Shown here piece by piece: positions 9,001 to 19,395 of a DNA stretch of 64,000 bases (its first letter is position 1; each line of letters opens with the position of its first letter). The notes below the pieces were generated by a model. That model was not told where the DNA came from, did no database searches, and saw only the letters and a list, made by a program, of their open reading frames with translations. The translations under genes were made by a program, and so were the position numbers. The DNA comes from Athripsodes cinereus (taxonomy: Eukaryota; Arthropoda; Insecta; Trichoptera; Leptoceridae), in the NCBI GenBank assembly GCA_947579605.1, contig OX388305.1, forward strand, positions 37,833,542-37,897,541, in the 5' to 3' direction.

Positions 9001-11177
9001 TTTGAAATATGCGAATGGGAATACGAATATTCGTTACATCACTAATATACTTACATGATGATTTGTATGAAAGGATGATACTATGGCGATAACATCCAAC
9101 GGGATGAGCCGCTATATACATATATTTTTTAACTGAACTGCCATTAATCCGTTCCAGCCCCCAAAATGTTACCCCAGTTATTTTTGTTGCAATTATGCAA
9201 GATCATGTGCCGAATAACCGAATATTCGGCAAAACATTGGTGAGAGTGTGCGATACCTACTCCCGACAGTGCATCTTCGTGTAGGTACATCATAGACATA
9301 TTTATTAGACATTTGTAAAAACAATAATAATACATATTATGTTGTTTCACTCCATATCAAGTTAAATTAATTAATTACATATGTATTTGAGGATTAATTA
9401 AATAATGGATCTGCAGCTGACAATGAAATAGCAACAATCTACAAGCTATAAGTTCCTTCCAGTTTTACATTATTTTAAACTATTCTGCAGAACACCGGAT
9501 AATAGACTAAATATTCGGTATTCGGCCGAATAGTAAAAATGTTGCCGAATAGGCAGAATACCGAATAGTTGTCCAATATTTGCTGCATCTCTAGTTTAAA
9601 TGAAGAAATAAGAAGTAAGATGGTAGAAATATATAATTACCGAGGCGTCCAACACTAGACCAGCATCCTGTGTTAGTACTTGTGATAAGCAGGTAATCAG
9701 TCTCAGTAGTTCTAGGTGTGAATCTGATGCAGGTAAATAAATGGAAGTCAATCATAGCTGCTAAGATGTTCAACGTGTCGGTAAAGGCTAAAATGTTAAC
9801 AATAACATACGTTATATATCAGACACAGATCAATACTTTAGTAAAGGCTAAAATGTTAACAACAACATACGCTAGATATCATACACAGATCAATACTTTA
9901 GTAAAGGCTAAAAGAATAAGGCTATGTTCACATGGCAAAATATTGACGCGCGTTTTTGAATCGCGCGTTACATGTGAACTTAGACTAATGGCACGAGACA
10001 TGCACGTACATTTCTTAATTGAAATATTAATATTTAGATATACAACTATAATTGCCCGCACCCACCGTCCGTACAGTACAGCAAACCCAGTCAGAGAAAA
10101 TGGAATCTATCTTTACATACCTAAGTACTTCATTCGTTTCCTTCACATACATACAATTTCAATTATGTACATGCAATTTATCTTATTCAACAAGTGACTG
10201 TCTTTGAGATTAAATCCAAATTTTCAAGCTATGTAGCACTTAACTTACGCACTTTTTTACATTTACCCATTATTGGCCCAAATTATTTACATTGAAAATA
10301 TTGAATGAAATCCGTCGTCCACTCGAATAGCGCAGAAGTCTGGGGACTTCCATTTGAATTTTGGAAATAAAAATAAATATTAAATGTAGGTATGTATTTA
10401 AAAAGCAACTTACGGAACAAAACATTCGTAGCAAATGGAATTACTTTATTGGGCCACCTGGTAGTTAAACTGATCAGACCACTTTTACCCAAGCCAACGT
10501 CTTGAATTGGGTGTAGAATATCTCCCTCAAAGTACTCCCCTAGTTGGTCGGGGTTACCCATTTCGGGAGTCCATTTTGCAATCAAATCACCTGTCAATTA
10601 GTTAAACCGAAAACAAATCAATAGAGGTATAATAAATAAATATTAAAAATCATCTAAAAACTGCCCGCAAGAATTGAATCCATGAAAAAAAAAATGGAAA
10701 TAAATATTATTTGTTATTATATAGCTATGCCAAATTACACTATTTTTTCTTAAACAAAAAAAATGTTTAGGTATTTTTTGTTTTGTTTTTTATCATCAAC
10801 GCCATTTATTTACATAAAGGACGAAAATAAAAAAAATATACAATCGAAGGTGTCAAATATGGCGATAGAAGGAAAATAAGAAGAGTTTGTTCACCAATTC
10901 GAAGTAGGTACATAATCTTGTACCTGTCAATAATAAAATTAAAATATATCTGATTATAGGTTGCATGTGAAATGCAAATAATTCTAATAAGCACAACACA
11001 CAAGACAATAATGCTAAATTAATAAGTATGTTACCTACCTGTACGCTCTGATGGAACCCCATAGATACCAGGTCCAAGAGGTGATAAATCGATAACATCA
11101 TCATCCACGATTGCTGGTTTGGCCAAACTGTTGCAAACCAATATCGTCAAAATAATAGACATAAATAACTTTGCCAT
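6038..11177 (-). CDS. Astacin-family zinc metalloprotease, copy 1 (six exons, 278 aa)
   Basis: Exons on the minus strand: 11039-11177, 10414-10590, 9641-9787, 7319-7474, 6222-6355, 6038-6121; all GT-AG, summing to 837 nt. Residues 1-19 form a signal peptide ending near SLA|KP. A short propeptide carries the FEGD aspartate-switch motif (67-70), which keeps astacin zymogens inactive. The protease domain starts near RWPNKVIPF and has the zinc site HEFMHALGIVHEQSRTDRD (His 176, 180, 186, Glu 177 as catalytic base) and the Met-turn SIMHYD (231-236, Tyr 235 the fifth ligand). The four family cysteines (125, 147, 167, 277) are present. There is no EGF, CUB or MAM tail, so this is a minimal secreted, possibly digestive, protease. 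All catalytic residues are intact, so I treat it as functional. It mirrors the copy at 29706-37367. Confidence 0.9.
6416..6545 (-). repeat. LINE 3'-tail family A, copy 1
   Basis: Read on the minus strand: AGTTGGAAGA, then GCGATAAACTCGCCCTCTGT, then a run to 'caatgtacagtgaagaata' and an A-rich end. It recurs at 18420-18560, 27425-27555, 31072-31185, 37620-37755 and 40708-40836, always with one sharp 3' end, as 5'-truncated LINE copies would. Here it lies in intron 4 of the astacin gene. Confidence 0.55.
6618..7097. mobile_element. pogo/Tigger-like MITE, TA target duplication
   Basis: Ends are CAGTGAAACCTCTCATAACG and, inverted, CAGTGGAACCTCTCATAACG, flanked by TA on both sides (6616-6617, 7098-7099). 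The CAGTGGAACCTC start and TA duplication are those of the pogo/Tigger branch of Tc1/mariner. No transposase remains. Lies in intron 4 of the astacin gene. Confidence 0.75.
7615..7755 (+). repeat. LINE 3' tail, 'GAGCAATAAAG' type
   Basis: 'gttagttggaagataaactt' through 'gagcaataaagattattatt' matches the 3' end of the LINE fragment at 17510-17600. Nothing 5' of it is recognisable. Confidence 0.45.
7800..7990 (+). repeat. tRNA-derived SINE, family 1, copy 1
   Basis: Box A-like TAGCCTGGGGGTAGAGTC and box B GGTTCGATCCC lie 35 nt apart. A common body follows (ACACAAGCTTTTAGCTTACTG ... TTTGGGTTTATAATAAAACCC) with an A-rich end. Further copies lie at 11608-11788 and 27560-27738. Confidence 0.8.
8314..8458. 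mobile_element. Fragments of two hAT-like MITEs
   Basis: TAGTGATGTAACGAATGTGTG (8314-8334) is the end of the family seen whole at 31666-31995. It runs directly into a piece of the GTATTTTG-rich family (whole copy 41617-42115), ending GCACATCTCTG at 8458. Confidence 0.55.
8452..8628 (+). pseudogene. C-terminal zinc-knuckle fragment of an R1/Jockey-type LINE
   Basis: The frame reads CLCGWDEETPDHSILGCP and continues about 35 residues to TAA. The C-x-C-G...H...C spacing is the knuckle that closes the ORF2 of many arthropod non-LTR elements. Only this tail survives. Confidence 0.55.
8713..9044. mobile_element. hAT-like MITE, poly(C) family, copy 1
   Basis: Internal sequence matches the intact copy at 31666-31995: GCGAATGCGAATAGCGAATA near the left, a C run at 8815-8827, and CGTTACATCACTA at the right end. 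The left terminus is degraded and no 8-bp duplication can be read. It lies in intron 3 of the astacin gene. Confidence 0.65.
9150..9595. mobile_element. hAT-like MITE with CGAATATTCGG motifs, copy 1
   Basis: Contains CCGAATATTCGGC near the left, GGTATTCGGCCGAATAGTA near the right, and ends CTGCATCTCTAG, a hAT-like terminus. A second copy in the same orientation lies at 12950-13322, and a scrap at 42128-42180. Confidence 0.55.
9781..9920. repeat. 60-bp tandem duplication carrying a splice acceptor
   Basis: Lines 9781-9840 and 9841-9900 are two copies of one 60-bp unit with a few substitutions; a third begins at 9901. On the minus strand each complete unit contains AACATTTTAG|CC, the acceptor used by exon 3 of the astacin gene, so at least one spare acceptor lies upstream of the real one. 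Confidence 0.85.
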
Positions 11178-11440
11178 CTCTTCAAGGAATGGGTACTTGA
11201 AGTAAAATCCTAATTTAAAATTATCTCGATGAAAATTTCAATGTAACAGTTGTACCGAATGTGGTGATTTTCAATCATTAGTCGTTTTTATACCATTGGC
11301 TTATGAGGCTCTAGTGATTTTTTGTTTTATAGTTTCCAGCAACATAGTCTGTAATTTATGATACTCATATACTTCCCTACACATTTGCTAAGTAATTATT
11401 TTTAAATACTTATGATAACTTAGTTAAATTAGGTATTTAC
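11178..11440 (-). promoter_or_regulatory. Promoter block of astacin copy 1, with TATA box
   Basis: Read on the minus strand, TATAAAAA (11285-11292) lies 115 nt before the ATG. The block from about -260 to the ATG is highly similar to the one upstream of the second astacin (29434-29705), including GCCTCATAAGCCAATGGTAT around the TATA box. Conservation between paralogues supports a shared core promoter. Confidence 0.65.
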
Positions 11441-11607
11441 TTATCCACGTGATGTACATTTACCTAATATCATTATGTACACACTCAAAGGTACATAACA
11501 AAATAATGCGAAAATTTTGAGGATTGTGTTGTGATTTTGGTTTACCTGTAAAAATCAGTATGCACGCAAAAAATGAAATAAATTTACTATTTTACTAATA
11601 ATATTTT

Positions 11608-11788
11608 GTTTTTTTTTTAAAGATATATCTGGGTTTTTGTTATAAACCCAAATACAACCGTATACACCTTTAACACTAAGCTAAAAGCTTGTGCCGTTAA
11701 AGGGGAGTTTGCCGGCACCTGGGATCGAACCACGGACCCCTTGTTCCGAAGGCCGAAACTCTACCTCCAGACTACCGACGAACTCGAT
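11608..11788 (-). repeat. tRNA-derived SINE, family 1, copy 2
   Basis: Minus-strand copy: box B at about 11722-11732, with the conserved body down to an A-rich end near 11612. Confidence 0.8.
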
Positions 11789-12450
11789 GAATAATAAATG
11801 TAAATCGATTTTAACTGAAGTAGACTAGTCTTAATGGTGAGCGATATTGACTTTTAATGGATCTTAGGATCTGTGTGATGATTGATGTCTTTTTATTTAG
11901 AATCCATTTGTCTGGAACAATCTGATTTTTCTTTCCCTATTTTTCTGTCTCACGCTAGTCTTTTAAGTTCTACGTATGGTCGACAGCGCATGTCCACCAC
12001 CACTTAATGCATGTAAGAGTTTCTTGATCAGCCCCTGCAATTCCTGCTTTTAATTATGTCCTCCATGATGATATCGAGCAGGCCTTGATCCCTGACGTTA
12101 TTGCCAACCCAATTTGCTCGTAGTTAGTTGATGCTTTTAAGAAATTACCTTTTTCCGCCAAACCTCATAGTTTTGACATGTTTCGATCAATAGATCTTCA
12201 ACATCATCAATGTGTTAAAATTATAAACAAGTAAACACAAAGAGATATCTTGAATTTTTTTACTTGATTCTTAAAAATCTAATCTATAAGTTGGTAGGTA
12301 TAGTGCGGAATATTTTTCAATCTTGCTCTTTGGGACTTATTTATAACAAATAATAAAATGCGAACGTTCTATAAGCTTCTCACCTAAGCCCGATTGACCG
12401 AAAAAAAAATTATTCTGATAATGTTTGAATATAATATACATTATCATAAT
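11789..12450. other. No gene seen
   Basis: AT-rich sequence without a convincing frame or a recognised repeat. Confidence 0.4.
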
Positions 12451-12949
12451 TCGTCGGTCAATCTTGTAAACCTCGTAAATCCCGTTTTAGTCGAAGGAAT
12501 TTTTTTGATACCTCTAATGTACAGTTGCCTCAGGACTATGTGAAACTCGTTTTATAAAATTATCCAAAATATTTCAAAAAACGGTCATGAAAAAACACGC
12601 AAATCCAGACCGTAGAACAATATAATATTTGCAAACCTCTCAAAGCTCAATTTACATTTACGCGCCTTTTCTATGACATAGGGGATGAGAGTTGCTGTCT
12701 GGTATACATAATATTTTAATTCTGATACATTTTGACTATTTAGATTGTATTCAGAAGTTTCGGTGTAGTTTTTCTAAAGAAATGTTTCTAAATATGACTT
12801 GAAAGAGAAAAATCAGTATTTTGAAGGATAAAAATACCAGTAAATAAGGGATTAATTAAAAATAGATGCAAATACCAAGAGAGGAACTTTGAAATTTCCA
12901 ACGTTAAGTGGACATGAAGTAGGTATATTTTTGCTGATATTTGGGCAAT

Positions 12950-13322
12950 TAAGAGATCATGTACCGAATAACCGAATATTAGGCAAAACAATGGTGAGAG
13001 CGTGCGGTAAAACTCTACTCCCGACCGCGGGTCTTCGTGTAGGAACATCATAGACATATTATTACTTATTAGACTTGCATCGCGGTACCTTTCTTCGAAA
13101 TTATTGTGTCCCAACATTAATAACAACAATAATAAAATTATGTTACTACACTCAATTAAATGAATTAATTAGATATTTGAGGATTAATAAAATTAAATAT
13201 TATGCATCTGCAGCTGACAATGAAATGGCAACAATCTACAATATATAGTTCCTTCCAATTTTACATTTGAACTATTCAGCAGAACACAGACTTAATAAAC
13301 GGTATTCGGCCGAATAGTAAAA
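12950..13322. mobile_element. hAT-like MITE with CGAATATTCGG motifs, copy 2 (right end lost)
   Basis: Same order of words as 9150-9595 (GGTGAGAGNGTGCG, CTACTCCCGAC, TCTTCGTGTAGG, GTATTCGGCCGAATAG). It stops just before the next element. Confidence 0.55.
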
Positions 13323-13340
13323 ATATTACCGACCTAATGT

Positions 13341-13871
13341 GGTGTTCTCACTTTGGCGAATATCGCCAGGCTCCAAAATATCGCCAGCCATTTGAACCGT
13401 GTGAACAAAATGACAGCTAGTCTGAAACGATAAAAAACCAGTAGAAACGATATCGTCTCGAGTTGACCACCTTACAACTTTTCGGCCGATTGAACGATTC
13501 GCGCATGCGCAGATGTGCGCGGCGTTCGTATCTATGGTAAAGACTTTATAACCTAGAAATTTTAAAATGTTTCCCGCTTCGTGACAGCTGTTATCTTTGT
13601 TGTTGCTTTGTGGCGTTTGTTTCCTTAATTAAAAGACGCCTTATAACCCCTTTTATAACATTTTCGACTAAAAATAAACACTTCGCGATCTCCATCTCGA
13701 CGCCATTTTGAAAACCGTGTCAAAATCAAAGCGCATCTGACAGATCGTTTCTATATTGGTGGACTGTGTGAACAGGTGTGACGATCAATGGATGTACGGC
13801 GAATTTTGTTTTTTCGCCTGGCGATATATTTTGAAATTCGCCTGGCGATATTCGCCAAATGTGAACACCCC
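13341..13871. mobile_element. MITE with TTTGGCGAATATCGCCAGG terminal repeats
   Basis: The left end GGTGTTCTCACTTTGGCGAA and the inverted right end GGGTGTTCACATTTGGCGAA agree, followed on both sides by TATCGCCAGG. The interior has no frame. A truncated copy is at 33172-33280. Confidence 0.7.
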
Positions 13872-14090
13872 ATAATATTCGTTGCATTCCTAGTATAAAC
13901 ACATTTATGTATTTGATTACTTTTAATACAAATTATATACGCATTGGATAATACATAATGTTAATAAATCTGGTTGTTAAAATTTTAAAATTCCACCTCA
14001 ATTCGAATAAATAGTTCTAACTTTCTCCTGTAAAATATGTAAATTTGGATATACAGTATTATGAGGTTTACAAGATAGACCGACGATGTA

Positions 14091-14837
14091 CAGTGGAACC
14101 TCTCATAACGAGTTTAATTCGTTCCAGACTCTTACTCGTTAAGCGAAATACTCATTATGCGAAACATTTTTTTCTATAGAAATCAATGTATAATCAGATA
14201 ATGCGTTCCATGACGAAAGAATACTCAATGAGTTTTATTAACGTTTATTCAAATAAAATTACTTATAAAGGAGTGTAACAACTTGTAATACAATTTAGAT
14301 TTGGAAAAAAAACGTGCCTAAATAAAAATATTAATTTATGACAAATAATTACTCATTTTTAACCAGAAAACTAACCATAAACGTAACCGTTTCGTAGACA
14401 TTCTTGACATTCCCTTTGAAGCATCCATCTTCTAAATGTTATATTTGTTCTTGAGAATAGTGCAGATCGTTGATGTTGACCGATAGTATGTGTGCGTATG
14501 TGCGCTTTTCAATGATTTTACGTTTCATTTATACAGTTATTTTTATTTTCTTCTGGCTGTCTTCTTTTCTTCGGGGACATTTTTGCACGGATTATAATAC
14601 TTAGCACATAAAAAAATTACAAATAATTTCTCTATTTATTATTCTCTGTGCTAAACACAAACTGATTGATGAAATGGCGCGGAAGTCCCGGTACACAAGG
14701 TCACAAGTGAATGTTGTGAAAAAGGGACTAACCCTTTCTCTGTAACTCGTTATGCGAAATGTCGCTCGTTATGGAAGCAACTTTTTCACATTTTTTTTGC
14801 TCGTTATGCGAATTACTCGTTATGAGAGGTTCCACTG
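14091..14837. mobile_element. pogo/Tigger-like element, long copy
   Basis: Complete copy with CAGTGGAACCTCTCATAACG ends and TA duplications (14089-14090, 14838-14839). It is 747 bp against 480 bp for the copy at 6618, so it retains more interior, including a minus-strand fragment similar to LQRECQECLRNGY at 36541-36600. Confidence 0.75.
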
Positions 14838-15660
14838 TATTTGTAAGCAGGCTGATTTAAATATTGTCGTTGTTTTACTATGTACATATTTTACTATACA
14901 CCATTAAAGGTCACGTGGTCTTGTCTATGGATTTGCTTTTGCTTGGGGGGCAAACAGTCAGATTGCGCAAATCATCCTTGTAGGATGTTATGCCATAAGA
15001 GAAAAAAAAGAAAGTCAGACGACAAAATAATAACAAAATCGACACTGACAGTTTTTTTTTATTATTAGGTATTCTTTAGGCGTTCCACCTAATATTACAC
15101 CGTAATCGCCTGTTGTGTTGGGATGCCTGATGCCCCTCAATGATTTTTCTGTGACGTCATCCTTTAATGGTCTATACCTACATTTATTAATTCTACCATA
15201 GATTGCAAGCTGACTGGGATGTTACTACTTCAATTTATTTGTTGTGGAAAAAAAATAATTACGAGAGTGCCATTGTACGACAATTTCCTCTATTTTTTAT
15301 CTTTGAAATATTTGCGTGTAGAGGTAGGTAGAAGGTATTTAATAACTTATGATTTCTGGGAAATGTTTTTCATTATTAGGTAAAGGTATTATTTTATAGA
15401 TTAGATACCTATTATTTACTTATTTTTCTTTTAACTACCTACTTATTTGACAATCTAATTTTATAAAGATTTATTATAGGTTCTATTTTACGAAAAGAAT
15501 AATTAATCTATTTTCATGAAATTTTTATTACATCTCCTCTTACTGCAGCAATCATATTTCTTTTATATACAGAATGTCCAATTTGTAATTATTTTAGTTT
15601 AAAATCTGACTAAGTGATAAACCTAATAGAAAGTATCTTATTTCACCCTATCTTATTTAA
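14838..15660. other. No gene seen
   Basis: The open frame at 14880-15068 has biased, low-information composition and no recognisable domain. The rest is AT-rich and unassigned. Confidence 0.4.
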
Positions 15661-16377
15661 TTACACTCTTGACACAATCTAAATACAATCTTAATCTAGT
15701 CTTGATCTTGATCATACGACTAGTGATGTGAGAAGAGAAAATTCTCCGAGAATTTCTCCTCTGATGGAAGAGAAATTTCTCTCCATAATTCTTCTTAGTG
15801 GTATTATTACCTTTCGCCCAGTATACTTCGCAGCCAACCTGATTGATCCAAAAATTTGTGGGGCTGATTAAGGCCCAAATCAGAGGTTATTAACACTTTT
15901 TTCCATGTAAGTACCTGCAATTTTTTTAAACTTAAATATGGGCATGTGGGGTGTCAACCATCAAGATTTTTTATCAGTTGTTAGCACTTTTTTCTATGTA
16001 GGTACCTAATTTTTTTTTGTTTCCATAGTTAATTGTAGCTATATTGGTGATTAATTGTCTCAACATTTGTACATTGTTATTGATTGATTGATTGAATAAA
16101 GTTATAATTATACTGTTGAATAAAATATAAAAAAAATTCTCGGAAAATTCTCTACTTCGAGAAATTTACCGAGAAATTTCTCGGTAAATTTCTCGAATAA
16201 TTATTTCTTGAGAATTCCACAACACTACATACGACGCACGAAGGGACTATGGTCAAAAACACCGCGCTACAGCTACCTCTTGATCGGTATGTGTTTATTT
16301 TTGGCCAAAAGTCACTTCGCGCGTCGTATGATTAAGATTAAGATCGTGTTTAGATTTTGTCAAGAGTAACCCTACAG
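15661..16377. mobile_element. Hairpin MITE, 'ACTCTTGACA' family, split by a hAT MITE
   Basis: The left part (15661-15720, ACTCTTGACACAATC ... GATCATACGAC) and the right part (16228-16377, ending CAAGAGTAACCCTACAG) are one element when 15721-16227 and one copy of the 8-bp duplication are removed. Related copies: 16434-16650, 26457-26669, 34640-35577, and diverged ones at 19736-19990 and 25795-25945. Confidence 0.75.
15721..16227. mobile_element. hAT-like MITE nested in a hairpin MITE
   Basis: Ends TAGTGATGTG / CACAACACTA are flanked by a perfect 8-bp duplication CATACGAC (15713-15720 and 16228-16235). The interior has GAGAAATTTCTC-type palindromic words. The 8-bp duplication and TAGTG start identify hAT. 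Confidence 0.8.
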
Positions 16378-16433
16378 TTACTGTGATTACTTATACTATT
16401 ATAATCATTTTATTATCTCTCTGCGAGTGTGGC

Positions 16434-16650
16434 CAGCAGGGCTACTCTTGACAAAACTAAACACGATCTTAATCTAGTCTTGATCTTGATCATACGACGC
16501 ACGAAGTGACTATTGGCCAAAAATACATGCAAACCGATCGCGCGTTAGCGGTAGCGCGGTGTTATTGACCATAGTCCCTTCGTGCGTCGTATGATCAAGA
16601 TCAAGACTAGATTAAGATCGTGTTAAGTTTTGTCAATAGTAACCCTGCAG
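16434..16650. mobile_element. Hairpin MITE, 'ACTCTTGACA' family, intact copy
   Basis: Arms of about 80 nt, from CAGCAGGGCTACTCTTGAC to its partner ending AACCCTGCAG, contain GATCATACGACGCACGAAG and its complement. The loop is GC-rich (GATCGCGCGTTAGCGGTAGC). Confidence 0.8.
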
Positions 16651-16669
16651 GACGATGAGACGATACGAT

Positions 16670-16711
16670 TGATTCGCTAATATCCAAAATCACACATTCG
16701 TTACATCACAA
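16670..16711 (-). mobile_element. End fragment of the poly(C) hAT-like MITE
   Basis: 'ccaaaatcacacattcgtta' followed by catcaca matches one terminus of 31666-31995. Confidence 0.4.
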
Positions 16712-16884
16712 CTAACAATATCATTTTGTAATTATTATAATGATTAGACCTAACGTGGCTAAATTACTCTCTGTTGGGTGGAACGCCCACAAAAAAAGTT
16801 TTATCCGTGATAACTGTTTTAGTAAGGGTGTGTTCTAGGTATTTGTGTTTTCCATTTTATATTTACCTACCTTAATTAACATTT

Positions 16885-17600
16885 CTCCTTCCAATCCTAT
16901 ACTACGCAGACTGTACCCTTCCCGATACCTCTGAGGAACTCAATGGTAAATTGGATAGGTTGCAGAATGCATGTATACGATTTGTGTATGGTTTAAAAAA
17001 AATATGACCATATTTCCAAATTTCGAGCAGAACTTAAATGGCCAACATACAAACAATCCCGCGATCTACATATACTCTACTTTCTGTACAACATCCTAAA
17101 GCACAATTCCCCTCAATACCTTTTTAAGCGTTTTGAATACCTGTCTTCACATGGACGTCCTCTGAGATCTCAGAATAACCAGTTACTTGCCGTCCCTGCC
17201 CACACCACAACCTTCTTCAGTTCATCATTTACGACCCATGCAATTAGAATGTGGAATAATCTACCTTGCAATATTAGAAATTCCTCTACGCTACACGTTT
17301 TTAAGAATAACCTAAAATCCATAGACTTATCCTAAAAAGTTCCTCCCCGTGCCTTTATCCTTCATTTTATAGTATTTATTAGAGGAAACATGACATATAT
17401 AATGTTCTACTCAGGACTAAGAATGTAATTAGTTATAATTAAATTAAGTATTAACTGTTCACATTTAGTATTAATTACACATTGTCAACATAGTATCACA
17501 CATTATTTTGGTTAGCTGGAAGATATTGCCTCCAGGCAATAAGCTCGCCAATTGCTCATAATTTTTTTTTCTGATCAATAAAGTGTTCTTATTATTATTA
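16885..17600 (+). pseudogene. Non-LTR retrotransposon RT C-terminus and 3' tail
   Basis: The frame reads ILYYADCTLP, LDRLQNACIRFVYG, then shifts by one in an A run near 16992, then gives FRAELKWPTYKQSRDLH, SPQYLFKRFEYL, THAIRMWNNLP and NNLKSIDLS before a stop near 17335. This is the region after the reverse transcriptase of Jockey/CR1-type ORF2 proteins. The tail ends 'gatcaataaagtgttctta'. The RT core is missing. Confidence 0.75.
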
Positions 17601-17984
17601 AGTATATCAAATCTATTTTTATTAATTATGACACCATGAAATTAAACAATTAAACAACGTAATAATTATGCGTCAACATGATAAAGATTTATTACAAAAG
17701 TATTGTTACTGATGATGGAACAAGTAGTTCCGAAAACGTTTTAACTCTAATTAAAGTTATTCTAGTGAAAAATACAAAGTTTCTTTTATTTTAAATTAAT
17801 AATAAATATGGAATTCCACATTGTTAATCACGAAACATTCGAAAAATTACAAAAGTATAATTTAGAAATCAGATCGCGATTGCCCTATGTAATTTTATAG
17901 GTATCTCTGAATCGAAAGGATTGCAAACCCAATATTTATGAAATTTCGATGTTATTGACCGAAGGTAGGTAGTTGTTGGAGGTC
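17601..17984. other. No gene seen
   Basis: AT-rich unique-looking sequence. Confidence 0.35.
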
Positions 17985-18425
17985 CATTTCAAGATAAATT
18001 GAAAAAAACACAGTATGTAGTTAACTACTAAATGACTTTTAAAAACTTCTCTTACTGCTATTCGGAGACTCTCGACTCCATCATCAGGCGCACAGCGCTT
18101 CACTTTCCAATAGATTTTTATCAATGAATTCCAATTAGTTTCCATCAATAAGGGCTTCTCCCAATATTTAATTGGCGATGTAAATGGTTAAATGTTTATT
18201 ATAGTATTATTCATTGTTAAAGCTGTTGTATCTATTGAAATAAATAAAAAAAATTGTTCACAATCTATAAATATGACAGCAATGCTTGTCTCTGTACCTT
18301 ATTGCGCTTTTTTCTAATCGCCTGATGATGGAGTCGGGAGTCTCCGAATAAGTAAGCGAAGTTAACAAAAGTCAATTGAAAATAACTACATACTGTGTTT
18401 TTGTTCAATTTATCCCATTTTTTTT
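17985..18425. mobile_element. Fold-back element with GACTCCATCATCAGGCG arms
   Basis: The left arm 17990-18090 (ACACAGTATGTAGTTA ... CGGAGACTCTCGACTCCATC) is the inverse of 18316-18420. The central 220 nt are AT-rich. No target duplication was read. Confidence 0.6.
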
Positions 18426-18560
18426 ATTATTTATTTATCTTTACTGTACATTGATTACAAGCAAATTCACACAAAAATAAATTTAAAACAAAGACAATCA
18501 AACAATCAATATACCTACAGAGGGCGAGTTTATCACAGAGGCGCGATTTCTTCCAAATAA
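18420..18560 (-). repeat. LINE 3'-tail family A, copy 2
   Basis: Ends with the A-rich tail near 18420. The sequence from 18561 to 18676 and from 19400 to 19735 may be the same LINE's 3' region, split by the TTAA element. Confidence 0.5.
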
Positions 18561-18680
18561 CCCAATTTCATGCAGTTTTCACATAAAGAAAATCTTAAAG
18601 GAAGGAAAGAGGAGGTAAAAAAGGAGAAGAATATGTAGGAAAAGGGACTAGGATACAGTAGCCATGTTTTGTGTGATTAA

Positions 18681-19395
18681 GGGGCCCCTTTAGCAAAAAC
18701 GATAAAACATTCAATTTTCAACAAGTTTGGTACACAAACTCTCAAAACTTGTTGAACTTACGAACATTTTGATTTGATAAAATATGAAAACAAATATTAA
18801 TTACCAATATCAAACTTTAACTTTTAAAAAAAAACTCGATTTTAGCTTCATAGTATTCGTTTATAAAAAAGCATATTTCTAAAAATCGAATTCGAGGGTG
18901 TGTTTGGTACATGCACGAGAATCCTACAAATTTCCATATATTTATTTTAATATTGAGAATATTTAGATAGTTATTACAATATAGAACAAAAAAAACTACT
19001 TTTTTTGTTTTTTTCATGGATATTGACCGACTTAAAAAATATTTTTTTTGATAAAATTTCTCGTATTTTGAAACCAAAAATCACCACATGAACTCAATTT
19101 TTTGTATACTAAAAAAAGTTTGCTAAAATCTATAGTATTTATATGCTTGATAGGATTAATAAAAAATATATATATTTTACAAATAATTTGTATTTTGATA
19201 TAACAAAGAGTACCTAAATAAATCTCGTCAGTCTGCGATTTATTTATTTTTTAGTAAAAAACTAATATTGGTAATAAATATTTGATTTTTTATTTTATCA
19301 AATCAATATGTTCGCAAGGGTCAACAAGTTTTGGTAGTTTTTCTATCAAATTTGTTGAAAATATAAAATTTTACCGTTTTTGCTAAACGGGGCCC
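18681..19395. mobile_element. TTAA-flanked MITE, intact copy
   Basis: Flanked by TTAA at 18677-18680 and 19396-19399. Termini GGGGCCCCTTTAGCAAAAAC and inverted GGGCCCCGTTTAGCAAAAAC begin long inverted repeats that extend over 100 nt (AACAAGTTT, ATTTGATAAAAT, ACCAATAT). TTAA duplication suggests a piggyBac-type transposase. Second copy at 33533-34093. Confidence 0.75.

Larger units (their letters stand above)
12452..14087. mobile_element. Candidate TIR element carrying later insertions
   Basis: CGTCGGTCAATCTTGTAAACC (12452 on) faces its inverted partner 'ggtttacaagatagaccgacg' (14067-14087). Between them lie copies of two other MITE families (12950-13322 and 13341-13871). No transposase frame was seen. 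Confidence 0.45.

Noticed and set aside
9718..10197. 159-codon plus-strand frame
   Set aside because: Antisense to astacin exon 3 and built from the 60-bp tandem repeat.
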